From: Platanthera guangdongensis
Lineage: Eukaryota; Streptophyta; Magnoliopsida; Asparagales; Orchidaceae
Direction: 5' to 3'
Assembly: GCA_039583875.1 (NCBI GenBank)
Contig: CM077147.1
Location: 108,608,124 to 108,672,123 of the forward strand
DNA length: 64,000 bases
A model generated the notes under the pieces. That model worked only from the letters and a program-made list of their open reading frames with translations, had not been told where the DNA came from and did no database searches. The position numbers and the translations under genes were made by a program. The number at the start of each line of letters is the position of its first letter. Position 1 is the stretch's first letter. Positions 1 through 9,424 of the stretch are shown here, one piece after another.

Positions 1-1288
1 GTTTCAATCATTATATTCTCTCCCTGAGCTCCTACTTGCTCCCCCTCAAAAATAGTTTTCTCCCCATCAAAACCAGCATGCTCCCCCTCAATATCAGGAA
101 ACAGCTCTTCTAAGGTAAACTCCTGTTGAGAAGGCACAGGAGAGTTTCTTAATACTGGAGCATCAGAAGCAACAGATGTATCTTCCATGATCACATCTTG
201 TGCTTGACTATGTAATTGTGTTGGTTGTTCAACATCAATCAAATATTCAGTTAATACTTCATCCTCAATATGGAAAATTGATTGATTAGCTTCATGTATT
301 ACCTCAAGAATTGTTTGAGTTATCATTTCACTATCAAAGTGAGTTGGCACTTCCTCATGTTGAGGCTCCCCCTGAAGTGGATCCAGGGGAATGTGGTTAG
401 CAGATGGTTGCTCCCCCTGCCTCTGTACATCTTCATTTCTTGCTGGTGACCTTCCAGTATTATCAGCTTCTTCCTCATTAGAACTAAAAATTACTTGCTC
501 CTCTGAACTACTAGAGGATTCAGGAGCCATTATGGTTTTCTTCTTCTTCTGTGGAGGAAATTCCTTCTCTGGAGTAGGCATGTCCTTAATTAACACCCTA
601 TCCCATCTTGACATAATCTTGATATCCATCTTCCTCATGTGATTTATTTTAGAACCAGCAGCTTGCTCCATTACTTCTGGAATAGTTCCAGCCAAGTACA
701 AGCTCATTATCCTACCCAGATTAGGCTTCTTAGACTTTCCTTAATCTTCTCAAAAATCACTGCTGACCAGTCAGTGTTGAGTCTGTAAATGATCCTTGTC
801 ATTAAGCTGAACATATGAGCTGATATCCTATCATGCCCACCTGGCTTGCACAGAATCACCTTTCCTACCACTTCAGACAAGAACTTGCCTTGCATATTCA
901 TTCTTTTTTTGTTAAATACTGAGCCAATCTTCATGGTGGAATCCAGTCCACACCACTGAAGTACTTCCCTTAGCTTAGAAGCAGGTATATCTTCCTCTTC
1001 TTTAGTTCATGGTAGTTGAAGAGTTTTTCTCAAGCTCTTCAATATAAGTTTGACTTTGGTTCCATGAACTATTGACTTGATCTTCAATCCAGTTGAATCT
1101 AAAGTTGCAGCGCAATAGTATTCAAGTACTTCCTTCTTCCAAATCTTGGTTGGCTCAGAAACTAAATACTCCAACCCATTCTCAGTAATTAGGGTTACAA
1201 CATCCTTAATTTTTGGTTCTGCATGGTTAAATGCATTGCGTACTAGCTCATATCCTTCATTGACATTCTACTCGAGCTTTGGCGTCAT
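1..1288 (-). pseudogene. Extra 3' ORF of element A, N-terminal part, broken
   Basis: This is the 3' open reading frame downstream of pol, partial because the window ends. It aligns by eye with 8914-6120 (B) and 51184-55198 (F). The start ATG is at 1288-1286, preceded 101 nt upstream by TATAAATA. Codon 7 is a stop (1270-1268) where B has a sense codon. A TGA at 1009-1007 lies at the same place as the TGA in B. A one-base deletion near 731 shifts frame. The N-terminal domain contains the block GKFLSEVVGKVILCKPGGHD. It is reminiscent of the plant-transposon-protein domain found beside some plant retroelement ORFs, but this is not verified. The later part is acidic and holds several CTCCCCCT (antisense polypurine) runs. 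The function is unknown; an env-like role is sometimes proposed for ORFs in this position. Confidence 0.7.
28..425 (-). repeat. Multiple polypurine-tract-like repeats inside the extra ORF of A
   Basis: Six or so CTCCCCCT-type runs (near 28, 50, 80, 368 and 410), or GAGGGGGAG on the element's strand, occur within coding sequence. They resemble the true PPT next to the 3' LTR. Multiple PPT-like tracts are a reported Sirevirus trait. Confidence 0.6.
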
Positions 1289-1319
1289 TAGGGTTTAGAG
1301 AAATCTTGAATTTAGATGA

Positions 1320-1685
1320 GAGAGATGTCGACACAAAGTTTTGGTCTCGAAACTATTGAGATCGTGTCGACAAACAATGGTGAAGACCTATTTATACCTT
1401 TCTAAAAACGAAGGTGAAAAGGCGCGTCATAATACTCTTAATGTGTCGACACTGTTGAAAAGTGTCGACACTAACTTTTAATGTCTCGATATAAGTGTTG
1501 ACTTCTATGTGTTGACACTAATATAGTCGACAGAATTTATGCGTTGACACCTACTCTGGATGTGTCGACACTATTTCTCTGAAATGTCGACACAGACTTC
1601 CTAGATGTGTCGACATCATTTCTCTGAAATGTCGACACCACTTCTATGTGTCGACACAGACAACTCCTTGTATCGACACCATTTT
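1320..1685 (-). repeat. GTCGAC palindrome array between pol and extra ORF of A
   Basis: The motif TGTCGACAC and decayed versions recur about every 20-40 nt between the RNase H stop and the extra-ORF ATG. It is the same motif that fills the LTRs of this family. Several copies have lost the central CpG (TGTTGACAC, TATCGACAC), as expected from methylation-driven C-to-T change. Confidence 0.85.
1389..1396 (-). promoter_or_regulatory. Internal TATA box upstream of the extra ORF (A)
   Basis: TATAAATA on the minus strand, followed by GG, lies 101 nt upstream of the extra-ORF ATG and downstream of the palindrome array. The same box at the same spacing occurs in B (9015-9022) and F (51075-51082). Confidence 0.6.
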
Positions 1686-1705
1686 ACTTAGCCAATTTTA
1701 TTAAA

Positions 1706-4081
1706 CTATTCTAAGTTCAACATCCCTAATTCAATTTTAAACTTATTGAATTTGGTTTCATCTAGAGTCTTACTAAACATATCAGCAATTTGGTAATCAG
1801 TTTTAACAAATTCTAGTGAAATGTCCTCTTTCTCTACATGTTCTCTAAGAAAATGGTATCTAATTTCTATATGCTTAGTCCTACTATGTGAGACAGGATT
1901 ATTAGCTATAAAAATTGCACTTATAGAATCACAAAGCAAAGGTGTTCTACTTACTTGAATACCATAGTCTTATAGCTGGTGCTGAATCCACAATAGTTGT
2001 GCACAGCAACTTCCTGCTGCTGCATACTCTGACTCAGCTATGGAGATTGCCACACTGGTCTGCTTCTTACTGCTCCAACATACTAGTCTTCCACCTAGAA
2101 ATTGACAGGTGCCAGTAGTACTTTTTCTATCTTCCTTACAACCTGCAAAATCTGCATCTGAATAGCCTGTTAGTAGAAAATCTCCATTCCTAGGGTACCA
2201 AAGGCCTAGATAAGGTGTGCCCTTAAGGTATCTCAAAATCCTTTTTACTGCAGTCAGATGAGATTCTTTAGGGCATGCTTGGTACCTAGCACAGACACAT
2301 GTAGCATATATTATATATGGTCTACTAGCAGTCAGATATAGAAGGGAGCCAACTATCCCTCTATACAAAGTTTCATCTACAGGTTTCCCTGCATCATCTT
2401 TGCTAAGAGACACACTTGACCCCATAGGAGTTCTCATGCTAATGGATGATTCCATACCATACTTCTTTATTAACTCTAGGGTGAACTTATACTGGGATAT
2501 GGATAGGCCATCTTCAGTCTGTCTTACTTGGAGACACAAGAAGAACTTAATTTCCCCCATACTGCTCATTTCAAATTTTCCTTGCATCAGTTTTGCAAAC
2601 TTTCTGCAAAAATTACTTTCAGTAGACCCAAATATTATGTCATCTATATATATTTGGATTAGAATTATCTTTCCTTTAGATTCCCTAAGGAATAGAGTCT
2701 TGTCTATTTTCCTCTTGAGAATTTATTCTCAATGAGGAAACTAGACAGGGTTTCATACCAAGCTCTTGGGGATTGTTTCAACCCATACAATGCTTTCCTA
2801 AGTTTATAAACATAATCAGGTTTGCGAGGATCAACAAAACCTGAGGGCTGCTCTACATAGACTTCTTCTTTTAGATTTCCATTCAGGAAAGCCGACTTTA
2901 CATCCATTTGAAATACCTTAAAGCCTTGATATGTTGCATAATCAAGGAACATCCTGATTGCTTCCAGTCTTGCTATTGGGGCAAAGGTTTGATCAAAGTC
3001 AATTCCTTCTTCCTGCCTATATCCTTTTGCAACAAGTCTTGCTTTATTCTTCACAATGATCACATTCTCATCCAATTTGTTTCTAAAGATCCACTTTGTT
3101 CCAATGATGTTGTGGTCTTTTGATTTAGGAACAAGCTTCCAGACATTGCATCTTCTAAACTGATTCAGCTCCTCTTGCATGACATCAATCCAATGTGGGT
3201 CTAGAACTGCTTCTTCAAATTTCTTTGGTTCCACTTGTGATAGGAAACTAGAGTAAAGAACTGTGCTCAGATTCCTGCTTCTTGTTTGCACTCCTTGTCT
3301 TGGATCACATATTAGTTGATTTGCTGGATGATCCTTTAAGTGTCTATTAGCTGGAGGTAGTCTATCTTCAGGTTGTACACCTCCAGCCTCTTCATTAAGC
3401 TGCACCTCTTGGTGTTCTTCAGCATCTAGAGAGTCTTGTACTCCCCCTGGATAGCAGCCACCATTTTCCACTTACTGATTTGCAGTAGAATCTTTTATAA
3501 TTGTAAGCTTGTCCATTCTCTCATTTAAACTTGTAGAACTGCAAGCACTACTTGGCAACTTACAGTTAATCAGTCTTGTTTCATCAAAGACTACATGTAT
3601 AGACTCTTCTATAACTTGAGTAACCAAGTTGTAGACCCTATAAGCCTTATTATTGTTGTTGTACCCAACAAATATCTCATCTTGGGATTTGGCAGCAAAC
3701 TTGGTTAGCTAAGACTTACCATTATTAAGTATATAGCACTTGCAACCAAAGATCCTAAAATAGGATAAGTTTGGTTTTCTGCCCTTCACAATATCATAGG
3801 GAGTCTTTTTGTGGCTCTTGGTGATAGTAGCTCTATTGATCAAATGACATACAGTGTTTACTGCCTCGGCCCAGAAATATTCTGGGAGAGAAGTGTCACA
3901 CAATAGAGTTCTACCAGCCTCTATCAATGTTCTATTCTTCCTTTCAGCAATACCATTTTGCTGTGGTGTTTTAGGTGAGGAGAATTCTTGAAATATCCCA
4001 AATTCTTCACACAGTTTTGTCATACTTTCATATTGAAATTCAGTACCATGGTCACTTTTGATTTTGACCACTGTACTGTCC
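1706..4081 (-). pseudogene. pol: pol of element A, C-terminal half: integrase end, reverse transcriptase, RNase H
   Basis: Translation runs from position 4081 leftward; the 5 bases to its right (4082-4086) are the target duplication made by B. It begins in the integrase core (KIKSDHGTEFQ; RTPQQNGIAERKNRT), continues through a linker rich in E and Q, then copia RT ([11 protein letters not shown]) and RNase H ([19 protein letters not shown]), and ends with LGMLNLE. The first half of the same protein lies at 16472-17263. Breaks: a stop in place of a sense codon near 3709; a stop before VENGG near 3472; a one-base deletion near 2715, just before the region corresponding to the YVDD box; a TAA near 1970. 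No functional protein can be made. Confidence 0.9.
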
Positions 4082-4086
4082 AACTC
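4082..4086. repeat. Target-site duplication of element B, left copy (AACTC)
   Basis: AACTC at 4082-4086 repeats exactly at 16467-16471 on the other side of B. Removing B plus one copy rejoins the integrase frame of A. Confidence 0.92.
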
Positions 4087-4967
4087 TGAAAGAATTAGTG
4101 CCTAACCACCTAGAGGGGGGTGAATAGGTGTACTTTTTCTTTTACTTGTAAGGCAGACAATTTGTTCTGTAATTTAAGCAGAAACTGCAAATTCTATTAC
4201 TACATAACACAACAATCACATAATTAATTCAACACAGAGTGCACACAGATTTTTATAGTGGCTCCCCAAAGTCTGGGTACATCCACTTTCCCCCTTCGCC
4301 TATCTAGCAGTGTACTAGATTCGGCCTAACTTCTGCACTTCTCCTCAGATCCTCAGATCTTACAGCTCAGAACCCCAAACAGGTTCCTACAACTCAGAGT
4401 GTCACCACTCCTACAACTCAAGCAAATAGCCCTATCTTAGCCTTCACCAAGGCCTACACTCAGAGAACACAGTCTCCTACAACTCAGGCACAAAGCCCTA
4501 TCTCAGTTTTCAACAAGACCTACACTCAGAGATCTACCTCTCTTACACTCAGCCTTTATAAAATAGGCTTACAGCTCAGATCTATAATATATCTTACTGA
4601 AATTTGATTAAACAAAGTTTATGACCACCACCCTGAAAGAGAGAAGGGATAGATGGCTTCTTGAATAGTTCTTGGAAGAACTTGATAGCAGAGATCAACC
4701 TCTCTTAGCTTTCTTCAAAGCTTCTTGAATCTGAACTCAGTAGGGTTGAATCTCCTGTGAAGATGATCTTCAATCAGCTTCCTTCTTAAGATTCAGATCT
4801 CAATCTGAATCTTTCTTTGCAGCTTGGTTCAGCAATTGCTCTTCTTAGATGGAGCTCTCTCTCTCCAACTTCTTAGATCTTCTCTTGAAGGTCTTCTTCT
4901 TTTGTGTTGTTAGAAATCTGTATTCTTCAATGATTTATCATCTGTTTCTGTTAAAGGAGAAAGGTCT

Positions 4968-4974
4968 TTATATA
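4968..4974 (-). promoter_or_regulatory. LTR TATA box, B 3' LTR
   Basis: TATATAA on the minus strand lies about 140 nt downstream of the palindrome array. The same position is occupied in B 5' LTR (15603-15609), A LTR (20241-20247) and F LTRs (44399-44405, 56214-56220). Confidence 0.6.
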
Positions 4975-5109
4975 GTCTTCCTTCATGTTAACCGGCTGAT
5001 CCGGTTTCTAACAACCTTCTGACAGTTCTGACAGTAATAGTTGACCGGTTAGAAATGGCAGTTGTCAAGTCATCCAGTCACTTCTTGAAATCACTATCTC
5101 TGTCTGAAA

Positions 5110-5710
5110 GTGTCGAGACTGATCTTCATTATGTGTCGACACAAATAGACTAAGTGTCGACACAAGTGGACTAAGTGTGGACACATGCCTTGGTGGTGTC
5201 GACACAACTCCTTATGTTGTTGTAACAGCTTCTCGACACTGCTTCTTCAGAATGCGTCGACACAGATTCTGTGTATCGACACAAGCCTTCTTTTCTTTAA
5301 CTTTGTTGAAACTTGCTGAGTGTCGACACATGCCTTTGTGTCGACACAAGTACTTCTTTACTTTAACTTTATTGAAGCTTTGCTGTGTGTCGACACAAGT
5401 CCTGTGTATCGACACAGTTGATGTTGACAAATACTTATGTATGTCGACACAGCCTCTTGGTGTCGACACATTTGATGTTGACTAAGTATTCCTGTGTGTC
5501 GATACTGATTTTGGTGTCGACACTGATTCTGTCGACTTTGCTTCTCTGTGTGTCGACAGAGTCTCTTGGTGTCGACACAGTTGATTCTGGTGTCGACTCT
5601 GCCTTTCCAAGTGTCGACACAATTAACTCCAAGTGTCGACACAGCTTTTCTCCAGTGTCGACACAAGCCTTCATAAGTGTCGACACTGTTTCTCTGGGTG
5701 TCGACATATG
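5110..5710 (-). repeat. GTCGAC palindrome array in U3 of B 3' LTR
   Basis: Roughly 15-17 recognisable copies of TGTCGACAC lie about 20-22 nt apart, separated by short variable spacers (AAGCCTTCATAA, CTCTTGG and similar). The core is a perfect palindrome that contains a SalI site. The position upstream of the LTR TATA box fits a cis-regulatory array. Confidence 0.9.
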
Positions 5711-5853
5711 GACTTAAGAAATTTTTCTGCATTTCCTGCAATTACTTAACCTGCACATATAAACTCAAAACACATTAAATACACCTTGATGTATATCATT
5801 GAGTAGGGTGAGGCTTATTCAAATCTGGTACACATTTTCCAATGTACCTAACA

Positions 5854-6119
5854 ATCTCCCCTATTTGGAGAAGTCATAACCCTTAGTCAATAATATACAC
5901 CATACATAACAAATACACAACATGATGTATAACAGCATTATATGACAGGGTAAATACTAAACAAAACATGTAACACAAATCATCACAGAATAAAAATAAT
6001 GCTAACACAGAACAAGCATTAAGCATGTTTTGCTTCAACTACAAAAGTTTCTTTAATAGAAGATTACATAGATTTTAGACATTAAATTTTACAATGTGAT
6101 AAAATCTAGTAAATCTAAA
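5854..6119 (-). other. Polypurine tract and 3' non-coding tail of B
   Basis: Next to the LTR the minus strand reads AAATAGGGGAGAT (5854-5866), the plus-strand primer for reverse transcription; F has AAATAGGGGGAGAT here. The remaining 250 bases are AT-rich 3' untranslated sequence with no ORF. Confidence 0.8.
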
Positions 6120-8914
6120 CTAATGCTGATCTGACTCCTTGATGACAATGCCCTTGCCAGATTGAATCTTGGCTTGAACTGGAATATCAGAGTCATTAAG
6201 TGGCTTCTTTCCCTTTTGATCTTTCTTCTTTAGCTCTTCAGCTCTTATCTTTTGTCTTTCAAAATAATGATAAGGCTTTGGGAAATATTTGTTAGGCTCT
6301 TGTGCATTAGGAGGTAGCTTCCCAAGTTTTGCCTTCCTTCTATACTGAACTATGGCATCTTGCCTGGCTTCATGTTTTCTCCATTCTTGTTCAGAATACC
6401 ATTTGCCCCTCTCTAGGGTATTGTCCTTTGCAGCTTTCCAAGCAGTTAGTATAATATTTCTAGAAGTTGGGCTCCACTGTTCAAAATCTGGCTTTAACTC
6501 AGCCTGTTCTCTGAACCTCTTCTTGGACAAAAGAGTTTCTTGCTCTTTGGACAAAACTTCCTCAGGCACTGGCTTGTCTACTTTTTCTAGAATAATATTC
6601 TTATTACCCTCAGGAGGGATGTACATTGATTGTACTTCTTGATGTATCATCTCAAAATCTGCAGGAGGATAGATTACCTGAGCAAATTCAGCTTGTTCTC
6701 CTCCAAAATAAGCAGGATGTATTCCAGATTCAGCTACATTGTCATCATCACACAGGGGTGGATATCCAAGAGTGGCTCTGATGCTATTGGAAATCCATTT
6801 AGCATGATTAGATCCAGCTTTGACTAGTACTCTCTCCCCTTTTATGACTTCTCTAGTCACATGATCTCTAAGATCATCCTTCTGAAACCTGATCTGTTCA
6901 TCTAGAAAATTAACTTCATCCTTATAAAAACCTTTTAACTTCAGCAGCAGTCCAGAAATAATCTTTTGAGAATCTGTAATAGTAGTTTTTACAGCAGCTA
7001 TTCCTTCCTGGAAGTCTTTATCAAATTTATCCTTATCAAACTCTGGCTTGACTGTATACTTATCAGCAGGCTGGGCTGTTGCAATTTTTTTCAATTCTGT
7101 AATAATGGCATTATGGGATGCAGTCAGATTATCATTCATTCGAAGCTGATTTTCTAAGACATATCCCTGCTTCACTGTTATATCATCCACTTGTGTCTTT
7201 ATCTTTTCTTGATGGGTAGCAAGGAAAACCACTGCATTACCCCCTTTATGAAAACAATCAGTCATTTCCTTTTTATTTTGATTCACTTCAAATCTTATAG
7301 ATTTGATATCCTGAGTCAAAGAAAATTGGAGATCTTTGTGAGCCTCCTCTATATACTTCTCTATTACTATTCTTTACTCATCCAACTTCACTTGTAAAGA
7401 TATTAATAATGAACTGTAAGCAATTTATGGGGCAGGCTGTGGAGCAACAGTTTGCAGTGCCTTCTTGTAACTCTGGCTTCTCCTTTTGAAGAAATGTAGC
7501 TTCCTCTTCTTAGCAATTAAAGCTTCTTCATCCTCAGATGCTGAGGTACTAGCTATGTCTACTCTATCCTTAGGACAAGGAGGTAAGTTCTGTGCAGTCT
7601 TAGATTGCTCCCCCTGAGTCCTTTGCTCCTCAGTCTCAGTTCTACGTGGCTCTTTATCAAGATTAGCTTGCACTCCCTCAAAGACAGTTTTCTCCCCCTC
7701 AAAAGCAGCATGCTCCCCCTCAATATCAGGAAACAGCTCTTCTAAGGTATACTCTTGTTGAGTAGGAACTTGAGGCACTATGATCTCTGGAGCAATAGAT
7801 GTATCTTTCAAGATAACATCTTGTGCATGACTATGTAATTGTGTTGGCTGTTCAACATCAATCAAATATTCAGTTAATACTTCATCCTCAATATGGAAAA
7901 TTGATTGATTAACTTCATGTATTACCTCAAGGATTATTTGAGTTGTCATTTCACTATCCAAGTTAGTAGGCACTTCCTCATGGTGAGGCTCCCCTGGAGT
8001 GGATCCAGGTGGATGGGGCTAGCAGATGGTTGCTCCCCCTGCACTTGTGCATCTGCATCTCTTACCGGTGACCTTCCAGTATTATCAGCTTCTTCCTCAT
8101 TAGAACTGAAAACTACTTGCTCCTCTGAACTACTGGAGGATTCAGGAGCCATTATGGTTTTCTTCTTCTTCTTCTGTGGAGGAGCTTCCTTCTCTGGATT
8201 AGGCATGTCATTAGTTAACACCCTATCCCATCTTGAGATAATCCTGATATCTATCTTCCTCATGTGATTTATTTTAGAACTAGCAGCTTGCTCAATTACT
8301 TCTGGAATAGTTCCAGCCAAGTACAAGCTCATTATCCTACCCAGATTAGGCTTCTTCAGACTTTCCTTAATCTTCTCAAAAATCACTGCTGACCAGTCAG
8401 TGTTGAGTCTGTAAATGATCCTTGTCATTAAGCTGAACATATGAGCTGATATCCTATCATGCCCACCTGGCTTGCACAAAATCACCTTTCCTACCACTTC
8501 AGACAAGAACTTGCCTTGCATATTCATTCCTTTTCTGTTAAATACTGAGCCAATCTTCATGGTGGAATCCAGTCCACACCACTGAAGTGCTTCCCTTAGC
8601 TTAGAAGCAGGTACATCTTCCTCTTCTTTAGTTCATGGTAGTTGAAGAGTTTTTCTCAAGCTCTTCAATGTAAATTTGACTTTGGTTCCATGAACTATTG
8701 ACGTGATCTTCAATCCAGTTGAATCTAAAGTTGCAGCGTCATAGTATTCAAGTACTTCCTTCTTCCAAATTTTGGTTGGCTCAGAAACTAAATACTCCAA
8801 CCCATTCTCAGTAATTAAGGTTACAATATCCTTAATTTCTGGTTCCGCATGGCCAAATGCATTGCGTACTAGCTCATATCCTTCATTGATGTTTTCCTCG
8901 AGCTTTGGCGCCAT
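6120..8914 (-). pseudogene. Extra 3' ORF of element B (about 930 codons), broken
   Basis: The ATG is at 8914-8912 (MAPKLEENINEGYELV), 101 nt after an internal TATAAATA, and the frame ends at 6120 (GKGIVIKESDQH). Residues 1-205 form a folded-looking domain (GKFLSEVVGKVILCKPGGHD; LNTDWSAVIFEKIKESLKKP). Residues about 206-480 are acidic and low-complexity, with EGE/EGV units encoded by GAGGGGGAG runs. Residues about 497-931 are hydrophilic and probably coiled coil, ending in a Lys-rich tail. I see no signal peptide or membrane segment, so this does not look like a classical envelope. Breaks: TGA at 8635-8633 (shared with A), a one-base deletion near 8000 in a C-run, and stops near 7425 and 7385. 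It keeps one frame otherwise. Product unknown. Confidence 0.8.
7605..8045 (-). repeat. Multiple polypurine-tract-like repeats inside the extra ORF of B
   Basis: GCTCCCCCT runs near 7608, 7690, 7711 and 8032 (AGGGGGAGC on the element strand) occur in the acidic segment of the ORF. The run near 8000 has lost one C and causes the frameshift. Confidence 0.6.
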
Positions 8915-8949
8915 TAGGGTTTAGAGAAATCTTGAATTTAGATGAGAGA

Positions 8950-9410
8950 TATGTCGACATAAAGTTTTGGTCTCGAAACTATTGAGAGCGTGTCGACAAA
9001 TAATGGTGAAGACCTATTTATACCTTTCTAAAAACGAAGGTGAAAAGGCGCGTCATAATACTCTTAATGTGTCGACACTGTTGAAAAGTGTCGACACTTA
9101 CTTCTAATGTCTCGACATAAGTGTTGACTTTTATGTGTCGACACTAATATAGTCGACAGAATTTATGTGTCGACACTTATACATCTCAGCTCGACGATTA
9201 GTCGAAACTCTACTCGACGAAATCTGTATTGAACTTAAGTGTTGACACCACTTTTGGATGTGTCGACACCTACTCTGGATGTGTCGACACTATTTCTCTG
9301 AAGTGTCGACACAGACTTTCTAGATGTGTCGACATCATTTCTCTGAAATGTCGACACCACTTATATGTGTCGACACAGACAACTCCTTGTGTCGACACCA
9401 TTTTACTTAG
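8950..9410 (-). repeat. GTCGAC palindrome array between pol and extra ORF of B
   Basis: It holds about a dozen TGTCGACAC copies and variants, with a short patch of a second motif, CTCGACGA (near 9187-9220). It lies exactly between the RNase H stop and the extra ORF, as in A and F. Confidence 0.88.
9015..9022 (-). promoter_or_regulatory. Internal TATA box upstream of the extra ORF (B)
   Basis: TATAAATA on the minus strand, 101 nt upstream of the ATG at 8914. One further palindrome copy lies between the TATA and the ATG. Confidence 0.6.
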
Positions 9411-9424
9411 CCAATTTAATTAAA

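Larger units (their letters stand above)
4087..5853 (-). repeat. 3' LTR of element B (1767 bp)
   Basis: It matches 14720-16466 almost throughout. Minus-strand order: TGTTAGGTAC start, palindrome array (5710-5110), TATA (4974-4968), an R/U5 region with repeated GAGTTGTAG-type units, a G/C homopolymer (near 4115), and the end TTCTTTCA. It is about 20 bp longer than the 5' LTR, at least partly because the 5' LTR lacks one 22-nt palindrome unit. Confidence 0.93.

Noticed and set aside
5110..5710. Regularly spaced palindromes that look like a CRISPR array (also at 15745, 20380, 43735 and 55608)
   Set aside because: The repeat is only 8-10 nt, the spacers are not unique and recur in every LTR of the family, and the setting is a plant LTR.
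5177..5741. Open frames encoding repeated CRHT/VDTQ/VSTH peptides on both strands
   Set aside because: These are translations of the GTCGACAC array in LTRs, open in many frames because the unit lacks stops. No independent coding evidence.
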